From: Carettochelys insculpta
Lineage: Eukaryota > Chordata > Testudines > Carettochelyidae
Length of the DNA stretch: 64,000 bases
NCBI RefSeq assembly: GCF_033958435.1
Contig: NC_134139.1
Span: 204,769,501-204,833,500, forward strand
Direction of reading: 5' to 3'
This document shows positions 46,071 through 56,790 of the stretch, one piece after another (position 1 is the first letter of the stretch; each line of letters begins with the position of its first letter). The position numbers were made by a program, and so were the translations under genes. The notes beneath the pieces are model-generated. The model did not search any database. It had not been told where the DNA came from and saw nothing but the letters and a program-made list of their open reading frames with translations.

Positions 46071-49000
46071 CAGGTTGAACTACTTTAGTCAGGCACTCTC
46101 ACCATCATCCTGATCAATATCATCAACCATGGGCTCAGCGCCCACTGGTGTCTGATTCGTCTCTCACTATTTCCTTCTGTCTTTCCCTGTGCACTGCGGA
46201 GTGGCTTAATTTCTATAGACTAGCTCCGCACCAATCTACGATAACATCTACCCGTTCCCTGTGGGGTCTGCCTCTCCTTTTTGAACCGTCCATTACGCCA
46301 AATACCAGAGTGTTGATTTTTCATTTGTTGTTCATTCTGCAAATATGCCCGAATAGCTGTAACTTACACTGTATAACCTTCTGCAATAGGTTCTCTTTTG
46401 GCTGTATCTTCCTATAAAATTCCTCATTGGTGACCTTCTGCATCTATCCTATTTTCAGGATCTTACCTCTCAAATGTCAATATTCTTCTCTTGGAATCTT
46501 TCGTTATCACCCATGTCTCTCAGCCATACAACATGCTGCTGAATATACATGTTTTCAAGATGCTCAGCTTCATTCCTAAGCTCATCACTTTGCTTTTCCA
46601 GATCTTACTCACCACCTTCAAACTCGTTCTTGCTTTTGCTATTCTAGTTGCTATTTCCTTCTTACAGTCAAGATCATACGTTAAGGTGCTCCCTAGATAG
46701 GTGAACTTCTCTACATTCTGTTGTTCAATCCCACCTACACTGATCTTCCTTCCTATCTCCTTATCTCCAAATGACATTGCTTTTGTTTTATCGATGTTCA
46801 TAATCAGTCTGGACCACTTCCCTTCCTCATTTAGCACCTGCACTGATTTTGCTCGCTTCTCCTCATCTTCCTCAATGACAATGATATTATCCACGAACCT
46901 CAAGTTGTTAATTCTTTTCCCATGCAGATATCCCTTCTACTGTTTCCTTGATCTTGTCCATCACTCTCTCTCTAGATGAGTGATGAAGATGCTCGGAGAT
47001 ATCGGATCTCCTTGTCTTGTACCTCTACTCGTTCTAAATGAGCTTCCCAACTCCCTACATGTTCTCACTGCTGCCTTCGCATTGCCATTGATATCCTTCA
47101 ACAACCATATCAGTCAGCTATGCACTCCGTATGACACAAATACCACCGGAGTCACTTTTTCACCTATACTGTCAAATGCTTTCTGAAAGTCTATGAAGCA
47201 AGCGTATATGTTCTTGGTCTTTCATCAAGCTTTTTCCGTTATCAATCTTAGTGCCAATATCTGCTGTATGGTACTTCTATCTTTCCTGAACCCTGCTTGC
47301 TCATCTGCTAGATGTTCTTCTGTGATCTTAGCCTCTGAATCAGTATCATCAACAGCACCTTGCCTAGATAATTCATTAGGGCAACTGTTCTGTAGTTGTT
47401 GCACTCCAATGTACTTCCTTTCTTGTGTGTTGTCACTAGCACAGATCTTGTCCATTCCTTAGTGCTTTCCCTTCTTTCCATGCTATATTACATAGTTGGC
47501 ATATTTTCCAAATCATGCTTTTTCTGCCATATTTGATCATCTCTCCCATGATCTTATCATTTCCAGGGCTCTAGTTATTCTTTAGCCGTTTTACTGCTCT
47601 TTCTACTTCCTCCTTCGAAATATCGGTCTCGCTCCTCGATGTTCAGTGGAGATCTCTCTTTCAGTTCTTCTATCAGTCTCTCTGACACACTCGGGTCCAA
47701 CTGTGCTTTGTACAAATGGGTGCAATATCTCTTCCACGGCTGCACAATCTTCTCCTTGTTCATGAGCATCTCATTGTTCTCATAGTTCATTGCCATCTGC
47801 TTCAGCTGCCCTTTTCTATTAATATTCCTAATCGCCTCATACACCTTCCTGCCATAACACTTCTCTGTATCTTCACACTGCTCCTCTAACCATTTAGCCT
47901 TTCCGGCCGCTTTTCTTACCTCATTGCATTTCACCCTATACTGATGTTCTGCCCTCTTGGAAACATCCCTTCTAATCTTCAAAGTTCTCTTCTTTTGGAC
48001 CAACTTCAGTGTTTCCTGCATAATCCACTTCTTATTGATCTTCTCTTCTCCTGGAACAGTGTGCTCAATTGACTCTTCTATCGCCATGGTTATCCCTACG
48101 ACTCTCTTATCTAGGTCATTCTCTGTGCCTGCACTCCTAATCTTCTCTTCAAGCGCTGCTCTGTATGCATTCCCTATTTCTTCCTCACCTAGCCTCACCA
48201 CCTCTCTTCTCTCCTTAAACTGTGTCTTACATTTTCTTCTGAGTTGCATCATGATGTTTGCGATCGCAAGACTGTGGTCCAAGTCTATATCTGCTCCTTG
48301 GAAAATTCAGCACTGTTTTACTGATGTTACTCATCATCATCTTATCAAAATCATCTCTCTCACTTTCTTGGACTTCCCGTCATTTGAGCGCAATGTCCAC
48401 TTCCTACAGTACTTTTGCTGGAATCTCATGTTGCAGATCACCATCTCGTGCTCTGCAGCAAACTCTAGTAGTTTCTCACCTTGTTTGTTTCTTTCTCTGT
48501 ATCCAAAACTTCCCATGACTCTCCCCCAACCTCCTTTATCTGTTCTGACCTTCACATTCCAATTTCCTCCAAAGATCAACACTTCTCTCTTCAGTATCTC
48601 CTCCAGCATCTTTGTCAAGTCTTTACAGAATAGCTCAATCTCTTCCTCCGTACTGTTTGACATGGGTGCATACACCTGAATGACCAAGGCGTTGAATGGT
48701 TTTCCTTCAAATCTCGCTACTATCATTCCTGCATTCACCAGTTTGCATCCTAATAATGCTCCTCTAGATCTTTTGCTAAGAAGGAATCTGACTCCTGACT
48801 CATGCTTTGTTTTGTTACCTGACCAAATGACTTTGCAACCACACACCTCTCCCAATGCTGTCCAGTGCATTTCCACCAGTCCAAGTATATCGCATTGGCA
48901 TCTATCCATCTCCTTCCGAAAAAAGCTCTAATATTCCAGTCACCCACAGTGTTTGGACATTCCATGTTCCAACTGACAGCATATGCATTTGTTGTAATTT

Positions 49001-49539
49001 TCTTTCAGTAGCTAACTTATTAACCCAACCCCAATTGCTTGATGAGTGTTGCGGACTTTGTTTATCTGGGTGACGTCCGAGCCGGCATCTTTTATCATTT
49101 AGTCATACTGGCATCAGATTTCATTTGTATTGTTGTTTCACGGTCAGTGCATCGTCACTCATCTGACCAACCCTCCTCCTCTATCCAGACTTGGGACTGG
49201 CATGAAACGCCCAGAGGCTTCCTGGCGGAGATTGGCACTGTCTCGTCTGGCAACATCTGTAATCTGGCATGATTTTAGTTAGCTGTATTACTACTTATCA
49301 TGAGTGTGGCCACATTTCCCATGGTCCCATACATTTTGTTTACAGCCTCTAGTTATGGTTCTCAGTGTTCTGTGCTGCTATTTAGCTGTAATTTACCCCT
49401 AAATGTCTTCTACGAGCCCAGTAAGCAGTGGAAGCATTGGCAATGTTGCCAGACAATATTGAACTCCCATCCTTCGGCAAGTTCTCTCTTTCAGCACTGG
49501 TCAGGTACTGAGGGTGCTGGATTAGAGAGGTTCAACCTA
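46071..49539 (-). mobile_element. TA-flanked MITE, copy 4, split by a LINE
   Basis: Left piece 46071-46100 (CAGGTTGAACTACTTTAGTC, ending GGCACTCTC) and right piece 49234-49539 (GGCACTGTC, then GATTTTAGTTAGCTGTATTA, TTTACCCCTAAATGTCTTC, GATTAGAGAGGTTCAACC). It is in reverse orientation relative to copy 1. TA lies outside both ends. The two pieces rejoin in the correct family order when the intervening LINE is removed. Confidence 0.8.
46101..49233 (-). mobile_element. near-full-length RTE-type LINE
   Basis: About 3.13 kb, the usual full length for RTE-clade LINEs. The bordering 9-mers GGCACTCTC (46092-46100) and GGCACTGTC (49234-49242) form the target duplication. The endonuclease (48909-48337 and upstream from about 48965) shows CQCDILGLVEMHWT, VIQVYAPMSNSTEEEIE and EVLIFGGNWNVKV. 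A middle region follows at 48282-47575. RT blocks include TRIAKARTSLKVVSKIWKSK and YLGSTLTYDLDCKKEIATRI at 46903-46520. The C-terminal GRPHR-type block lies near 46240. The 3' end is a short GATGAT-type tail. Frameshifts and stops make it inactive. Plus-strand frames here are shadows. Confidence 0.88.
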
Positions 49540-50176
49540 TACATAAAAGTTTCTGAAAACATTTTAGTGAATTAAAATATATTTTAACTCTTATGAGGAA
49601 AGGCAGAGTATATGTAGACTTTGAAGGTCTGTCTTTTTATTGGCTTCTCCCTTTTACCTATGCTTTAACCCACATTTTACAGCAAAAGAAGAAAACCAAT
49701 TTGCTTCTCATAACAATTAAATTCTACTGAATTGCGGAAGAGCGGAAGAGTGTTTTCTCTGCAGGTTAGTGCTAGTCTTTTTCAAATCGATGCAGTGAAT
49801 TAGAATGAAATGTAAAATTGAGAACCAAGCTAAGTGCTCAGAATAAGGGATACATTCTGTTTATAAAAAAAACGCCCCAGCCCAGCAATTTTCCTTTCAA
49901 AGCAGCAGGCAGCTAAACTTAAGATACTTACTTGCTAATGCAATCATATGATTAGCAGGGTTTTCAAATATTAAAGTGTAACAAGCAATATAAGAGGAAA
50001 ATTTAGTGGGACATAAACATGCCAACCTACATTACAGTTAATTGTCTAAGTAAAGCAACAATAACAATAGAAGAGGTTTCAAGTAATGATACCAACAGTA
50101 GCCTTTGAGTATAGCACTGTGGCTGTTCTCATTGGTTTCTAACCACAAGCTATCATGGCAAACGATGTGTGCCTAC

Positions 50177-50239
50177 CTGTTTTAACTTTGTAGCACTGGC
50201 ATCAATGCTGGCCGACTGAACCATAATTCGTGGGACAGG
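50177..50239 (-). CDS. KIF13B internal coding exon (63 bp)
   Basis: Small phase-0 exon with acceptor TCCTTGCAG before 50239 and donor CAG|GTAGGC after 50177. It encodes PVPRIMVQSASIDASATKLK plus Gln and joins in frame to ISQEGG of the next exon. It lies in the linker upstream of the CAP-Gly domain. The call rests on consensus splice sites, in-frame phase on both sides and protein-like composition; it was too short to stand out as an ORF. Confidence 0.85.
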
Positions 50240-51139
50240 CTGCAAGGATGGAAAATAAACCAGTGTTATTCACTTACAGGACAAAATATTGCTGAATTGT
50301 TTTAGCTGAAGAGGAAAGCCTTTAAAATCCTGGGATAAAAACAGTCTTTAGTCGCAAACAGAGCATTGCTTTTTTTTTTTTTTAAATATTAAATGGACTC
50401 TGCTGACACACACCATGAAGGAAGGAATCAATGTTGTCGTATCTCAAGTAATCAGAATGTCCCTGCATTTCCACGCATACAACAGTGAGAATTACATAAG
50501 GTTTGGTTTTAAAGTGTAAATAAATATTTCTGCACCACTGAACAGCTGTTTTTCTGCCTGCCTGGCTATTGAAAGGCTCATAGTAGGAAGTAAATGGAAG
50601 AGGAGTAGCCCAAGCTTCTTCATCTGATGTCACCGAACAAGCAGTGGCTGAAATTCAACAGGGATTTCAACTTGCCTACGTCCCCTGCCACAATGCTCTC
50701 CCCATCTACAGCATCAGACTTACAAGGCATTTAGTACTGTGTGCTCGCTCTCAGGCTGTAAGAAACAAGATCCTCAGGAGTTCCTTTTGAAAACCAGCAC
50801 CCTAGCTTACAACACGCAGGATGGTAAACTGAAAAACATATGCAAAGTGAAGGAGACAGTGTCTTTTATTGGATCAATTACTGCTGGAGAGAGAGGCAAG
50901 CTTTAAAGCTTACACAGAATTAGTTTTTTCAGAAAAGTCCTCTAGCTTTCTGTATCTCAGGAAGTTGTATTTGGCCAGCAATGACTGATAATTTGGAATT
51001 CTGAACTGAAGATGAACTGAGATGATCTTGTGTCCCAGAAGGTCCAATGAATGGGAATGGAATGTGGATGCACATTTTAAGACCACTCTGTTGCTGCTTG
51101 TATCAGAAGGGAACTGGGTGGGGGAAAACAGCATACAGT
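50240..51139. other. KIF13B intron, no exon recognised
   Basis: Intronic. A T-run lies at about 50370-50384. A 32-bp segment near 50734-50765 (minus) has acceptor- and donor-like borders but does not keep frame, and I do not call it. Confidence 0.5.
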
Positions 51140-51430
51140 CAATCTGTGGAACTCCTTGCCAGAGGAGGCTGTGAAGGCTAGGACTATAACAGGGTTTAAA
51201 AAAGAGCTAGACAAATTCACAGAGGTTAGGTCCATTAATGGCTATTAGCAAGGATGGGTAAGGATTGGTGTCCCTAGCTTCTGTTTGTCAGAAGCTGGAG
51301 ATGGGTGAGGGAAAGAACTTGCTTTGTTGTTATCTTTTCGCTTCGCTCCATCTGGGGCACCTGTCGGCAGATGGGATATTGGGCTGCGTGGACCTTGGTC
51401 TGACTCAGTGTGACCATTCTTATGGGACAG
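51140..51430 (+). mobile_element. CR1 LINE 3' fragment
   Basis: Sense-strand CR1 3' UTR: TGTGGAACTCCTTGCCAGAG, AAAAGAGCTAGACAAATTC, GTCCATTAATGGCTATTAGC, then CTTGGTCTGACTCAGTGTG. It belongs to the same subfamily as the reverse copy at 11622-11815. Confidence 0.85.
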
Positions 51431-53495
51431 AGGGAGGCGAGGTAAAAGAGAGAAGAAACTCAACCCCTTAGCTCGTACATAGTGTGTCAGTGTTAATAAA
51501 TGAAGGATGGGCAGATGTTGATGTTGTGCATGTGGCACCTCCTCCAGAGCGCCATGAAGTTCACCCACTATCCTCTGCAAGTGATCATGGAATGGCTGAA
51601 AGTCATCTGTGATGAGAGGAAAGCCAAAGTCTCTCTAGCATCTGGAGAGGACAACAAAAATACCAAACAATTCTGCTCCCATTGTACCCCTGGAACCACA
51701 CTCCAGATAGGGAGAAAGATGAAGTCTCTCTCATGGAACAGGTGAGTTCCATGGGTGGGAATTGGGGCCAGGGTCCCCAGTGGGGCCAGCATGGCAGACC
51801 TGGAGGGTTGCTGCAGTGGGCCCAAGGCACAGGGAACCAGAGTTTCCTCTGTGGCTGGAGCAAAGGATATTGCCACAATGTAGATGAACCTTCTGGGTAC
51901 TCCCAGTGGCGGTAAAGGCTAGAAACCCCCTATGCTTTATCTGAATCCTAAATATGAAAACAAACAAACAAACAAAAAAAAACCACACCAGACTCTGGTT
52001 CCAGCAGACATTTCTGAAGCCAATGGATGCATGTAGACCATGGGAGGATGTGAATAAGGATGTCTTGACTGTGGCATGTCCTGGGTGGGAGACCTGGACT
52101 TTCTAGAGGTGGATGGTAGCAGAAAGCCTCAAGATCTCAGTTCTTCCACAGCAAATGAGTTTCTAGGGCTCTGGAAGCCGTCCCAATTTCAGTGATGTTA
52201 ATGTACTCTTTCTGTAGTGGGAACTGGCACCAAATTGGTGGACCTTCCTCTAGCAGGTGGAACCTGCTTGTGTGTGTCTCAATACCCAATACCAACAGAT
52301 CCTCTCACCTATATGGAGTCTTGTCATACTTACGCATCTTGGAGTGTGCCGCTTCCTCAAGGCTGGTGATAGTGGAAGACCGAGCGTCATGTTTATGAGC
52401 ATGCTTCTTTACCTGCAGACTAGATCCTGACCTGGGGTACACAGTGGTGGTACTGATAGAGCCAGACTGAGTTGCCATAGCCAGCGGCATTATGCCTGGT
52501 TGTATCAGAGCATTTTATGGGGGAGTTCCCCAACCTATGTCTGAATGAGGTCTCATGGCGGCCCTCAAGATAGGCTTCTTGAATAGGACAGCCTGCACTT
52601 CTCAGGTCTGATTAGGGAAGGGCCCTGCAGATATATCACCTGGATGAAATGTGGGCTTCTCCCAAGCAGCAGAATTAGCTCTGATATTTATCACTAACCA
52701 AACAGGAGAATGGGCAAAAGGCACAGATTTTAAAGGCTGGGATTTTTGGCATAGTTCCATACCTGTGTATGTGTGGGTGTCTTTATACATAGAGATCTCC
52801 TAAAGTCCCAATTCTACTTAAAATAGTTTTTTGTTGTTTTAATAGCTAAGTCAAAAACAGTAAAACAGCATAAAACTACAAAAACTAAATGTATACAACT
52901 GAACTCTTTTTAAAAGGTGCATCACACACAAGAGGGCACTGATACGGTCTGGGTTAGAACTGCAGTGGTGAGAAGGAACAGGAGACAGGATTGGCCCACC
53001 TTACCCTTTATCAACTTGGACAAAATCACAAGACAGGGTAAGGGCACACGTGCAGATGAATGAACACGACTACTTGAAAAACCTCTGGCTCCAGACGCAC
53101 AGTGCGCTTACACAAACCATCAGCAGAATACAATTAAGATCCTCACTCAACGAAGAAACGTGGACTCCTCCCATTCATGTCTATGAAGCAGTGATTAACT
53201 TTTGTCATTGTTAAGTATTGCACTTCTGCTCAGGAGAGACAGGGAGAGATAAAAGGGAAGAGCCGTTGCTTTATATATTAAAGATGCATACAACTGGACT
53301 GAGGTTGAAATGAAAATAGGACACAGACTTGTTGGGAGTTTGAGTGAGGATAAAACGGGTAAAAAAACAAGGGTGATGATATAGTAGGTGACCCTCCAAA
53401 TTAGAAAGGTAAGAGCACGGAAGTCTAGCTAGAGACATAAAGGGTAACTAGAAAACATTCTACACATATATTAAAAGGAAGATTTGGTCCCTGAT
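51431..53495. other. KIF13B intron, unassigned
   Basis: No family firmly recognised. Frames at 51500-51745 (plus) and 52305-52490 (minus; Lys/His/Ser-rich, KKHAHKHDARSSTITSLEEA) look more like decayed mobile-element protein than exons; neither has splice borders. Confidence 0.4.
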
Positions 53496-53552
53496 CTATT
53501 CATTCAGGCCTTCCATAATTTCTGGCACATAATCTACAATGAACTGACAAAC
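53496..53552 (-). CDS. candidate 3'-terminal exon (18 codons and stop)
   Basis: A strong acceptor (polypyrimidine CTTCTTTTTTGTTCCAG) precedes 53552. The following phase-0 sequence encodes VCQFIVDYVPEIMEGLNE and ends in TAG at 53498-53496. The peptide composition is protein-like, but 18 residues prove nothing. It could be an alternative terminal exon of KIF13B, the last exon of a nested minus-strand gene, or chance. I do not recognise the peptide. Confidence 0.25.
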   Translation of the reverse strand, partial: VCQFIVDYVPEIMEGLNE

Positions 53553-54860
53553 CTGGAACAAAAAAGAAGGTAAAAGCACCTTGTTTGGCCACAGGTTCCC
53601 AATAAGACGTGTTAAATGCAATTTAATTTAGATTTGATAAAAAGAATTACACTAAAATATAAATAATTATTTAGGACTTATGAAGACTTCACTTTTGTGT
53701 AGCCAATTACTGTGTTGTGAACTAGAAAAATCTACTATACGTCCCCTATGATATAGTTCTCCAGTTCATAAATTTACATATCAAATGAATTCTATAAAGA
53801 GATTTACAGTGATAAAAAAAATATTAAGCTACATCTTTAAAAAAAACTGTTTGAAATGAGACAGGGTGGCTTTGGGGACTGATAATGAGAAGCAGAGCTT
53901 TTCAACTGGAATAAATCCTAAAATGCTTAGTTTGCAGCATTTGATTAGTCCACTAACACTAACTTTAAGCAAAAAGTAGACCAGTTAAACACATTACTTA
54001 TATGCTTTGCTGGACTGAGGTTGGAGCTCCAGACCTTACTGTTAATCTGGGGCTTGATTCTGCAAGGTTTGTAGACCAATGTGAAATGGCTTGGACTGAA
54101 CATCAGGTCCCAGCAAGCTGGTGATATTTCAAAACCTCCATTGTAAAAGGCACGTGTTTGTCCACTTACTGTATCAGAAGAGAGGTCCAGGATTGATTAG
54201 GTCAGGGAACCTAGAATTACCCTCCAAATTCACAGGCTGTCTCTGAGATCTTGGTTAAAGCACACTGGGAAGGCATTAATCAGAGAACTTTCACTGCTGT
54301 TGCCTATGTTGTACATCCTCTGAATACGGGCATGGACTTTAGCTGTAAGGATCGTCTGAGAGCACTACACAGCCACTTCAAAAAAACTACTCCAAAATTC
54401 TTTACTAGGACATAATATGCAATAATAATTTCATTAAATGTAAATTAAAGGCAGTTTGAGAATCCAAGATATACTTTTGTGAACTGCACACACATTGTAT
54501 TTAGAGCAAAATTAAATATACATTGTTTCTTGTGAAATTAATTTATTTCAAGCAGAAAAATTCAAAGGATAATTCATAACAAGATTTTTAAAAGTTTCAC
54601 ATTTCTCTCAAGTTTTATTAGTTTGCTTTAAAAATTAGCTTTACGTAATCACTCTCATTAAACCTCTATTTCAAAGGATGATATGTGAACCTGAATTCAG
54701 CAAGAAACTGAACCCTTAACAATGCAGTCCACAAGAACAAGATGTGTATTAGCTCAGTGGGCCATGAAGGAAATGTTGAGCCATGCTGATTAACATACAC
54801 ACAAATCATTATTAGAAACCCTGGAAAAAGCCTTTTAGATGTATATTTTGAAAAAAGGAT
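53553..54860. other. KIF13B intron, nothing recognised
   Basis: AT-rich. No exon or repeat family identified. Confidence 0.4.
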
Positions 54861-55140
54861 TCTATGATGCCAAATCATATTTGATTAGGGGACAGAAGTC
54901 CTTTCAATCATGTTAAGCCCCGTGCACATCTCTGGCACTACATAAGTAATATTATGTATGCCAGAGAAAGCTGTTTGCTTCTCTGGGTGGGTTTCATTAA
55001 TTGCAGTTCATTATATTCTAGATTAGTTACTAAACCTGTGTCAGAAGGTCAAAGACAACAATTTTGTTAGCTGCCCTCTCCTCCTGTGCCACATTGCTGC
55101 ATTTCTGGAACACAACCAGACAGCAATGAATTATGACATT
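54860..55140. repeat. duplicated intronic segment, copy A
   Basis: Shares a collinear core with 55970-56200, offset by 1080 bp. TTTCATTAATTGCAGTTCAT occurs at 54992 and 56072, followed in both by GATTAGTTACTAAAC, AGGTCAAAGACA, CAATTTTGT and GCATTTCTGGAA. Similarity continues weakly on both sides. Confidence 0.7.
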
Positions 55141-55848
55141 AGAATACAGAAATTCATACAAGAGATTCTCCTGTAAGGCAGCTGTGACAAAAATAAATTT
55201 CATTTCAACAACAGGATAAGGCAATCCATTCACCTAGACATACTTCCATGATCCTCACTATATTAATATCAAGGTAGAGCAAGAAATGCGTTTTAAAATA
55301 TTTTAAAATTGTTGAGTAAGTTCACACTGGTCTGAAAAGTCTGTTTTTGCCACTGCAATGATAAAAAGTATTGCCTAGACTTTGATGTGTACATTGCAAA
55401 TACCAACACACAATGATACCTTAAATTGCCACTGGCATGAGCAGTTCAGAGAGACTAAAATGGTCACAATGTGAAAAATAATTGTCTTGTTCAGATTATG
55501 ACATCAACAACAGGCTAATGAAAAAATAAAGTTTCAACAGCATGCACATTGTATAATTTAGCAAATATATAGCTCGAAACTATAAAGATGCAATTCCCAT
55601 TCCCCAGCTCCTCCACATGTGAACTTTAAAACAATTAATTCTCCCTGTAAACCAGAAGAATAAAAAAGCCATAAATTTTGCATGTGGCATCAGTACACTG
55701 TTTTAGAAATGAACAATGGGAAGTAGAGAGCAAGACAAGTAAGCACAAATGGTTAAAGAATGTTGCTACTTTTTAATTTACAAAGTACTGGCAAGTTAAT
55801 TTGAAGGCACCAGATTAGTCACAGAGAATTGTATTTCCTAACTTAAAA

Positions 55849-55956
55849 GTATATAAACAGCTTCATCAGAAGCCAATCTTTTAGGTATATAAACAGCTTC
55901 ATCAGAAGCCAATCTTTTAGGTATATAAACAGCTTCATCGGAAGCTGATCTGCTAG
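55849..55956 (+). repeat. 36-bp tandem repeat, three copies
   Basis: The unit begins GTATATAAACAGCTTCATCA and ends CAATCTTTTAG. Copies are at 55849-55884, 55885-55920 and 55921-55956. The first two are identical; the third differs at several positions near its end. It lies just before copy B of the duplicated segment. Confidence 0.9.
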
Positions 55957-55969
55957 TTACATGAAGAAT

Positions 55970-56240
55970 CCTATTATGCCAAATTAATTCAATCTAACTA
56001 ATTAGAGAGCAGGAAGTTCTTTCAATTATTTTATGTGCTGTCTGAGAAACACACTTGAATACGAGAGCAGATTTCATTAATTGCAGTTCATTATTCTCCA
56101 GATTAGTTACTAAACTTGCATCAGGAGGTCAAAGACAGCAATTTTGTCAGCTGCCACCAGCTTGACTATGTCTTTGCATTTCTGGAATGTCAGACAGCAA
56201 TTGATTATAAACAATAAACAAGACTACATGAGAACCTCTT
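55970..56240. repeat. duplicated intronic segment, copy B
   Basis: Partner of 54860-55140 in the same orientation, about 1.1 kb downstream on the plus strand. It diverges by scattered substitutions and small indels. Copy B is followed by a (CA)n tract. Confidence 0.7.
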
Positions 56241-56250
56241 GCTAAAGAAA

Positions 56251-56277
56251 CACACACACACACACACACCCCCCCCC
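56251..56277 (+). repeat. (CA)n microsatellite followed by C-run
   Basis: About ten CA units followed by a run of C. The minus-strand open frame over it is an artefact. Confidence 0.85.
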
Positions 56278-56479
56278 TTACTTTAAGACAGATGCCCTCT
56301 GAAGCACAAACATACAGCGGAAATAATCTGTTGCTGAGATAATTTTTGATCATTTTCAGCACAAGTACTCAAAACCTTCTCTTTTTGCTGTAGATTAGAT
56401 TAATATTAGAGCTTTTCAAATCATGGCTTCACCTAAAGAAAATATGTTGAGCTTTGGGAGCACAAACTTACTCTCTCTG

Positions 56480-56790
56480 AGAGATGCTGAGAGCAGTAAC
56501 TGTAGATGGGTGCTTCACTTCAAGAGTGCTTACACCTCATGCATCTTTTATTGGAGATTTTTGGTACCAGTGGCATTTGGCCTGTGCATATGCATTACAC
56601 ACCCTCGTGTTCTGCACCAATGGTACATAGGGTGGTGTGGGCAAACTGTCCTCAGTTCCTTCTCCACCAGAGTCTGTTAAAGAAAACTCAAATAATATAG
56701 AGGAAGGGCAGGTAGTGGATCACTTATAGGGATACTCATCTTGAAGAACTCCAACTACTGCACAGCACAAGTAACCTCTCCTCCTTTGAG
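56480..56790 (+). mobile_element. DIRS-like terminal region (tentative)
   Basis: The order CACTTCAAGAGTGCTTACAC, GTGTGGGCAAACTGTCC, CTCAGTTCCTTCTCCACCAG, AACTCCAACTACTGCACAG resembles the terminal region of a sauropsid DIRS-like family. CTCAGTTCCTTCTC recurs in inverted orientation at about 63490-63505, upstream of the gag-like fragment at 63010-63336. Assignment is from memory of the family pattern and is weak. Confidence 0.3.

Larger units (their letters stand above)
44140..50176 (-). other. KIF13B intron with nested repeats
   Basis: 6037-bp intron between GTAGGC (donor after 50177) and TTTTCAG (acceptor before 44139). It holds a fold-back retroposon (45510-45751) and a MITE split by an RTE-type LINE (46071-49539). 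Confidence 0.85.

Noticed and set aside
47957..48679. 240-codon plus-strand frame, Ser/Leu/Phe-rich, resembling a membrane protein
   Set aside because: It is the antisense of the RTE LINE coding region (endonuclease and linker). The apparent hydrophobicity is a by-product of reading the opposite strand.
50734..50765. 32-bp minus-strand segment with acceptor TTTCTTACAG and donor GTAAGT
   Set aside because: Length is not a multiple of three, and the surrounding sequence looks like an old repeat.
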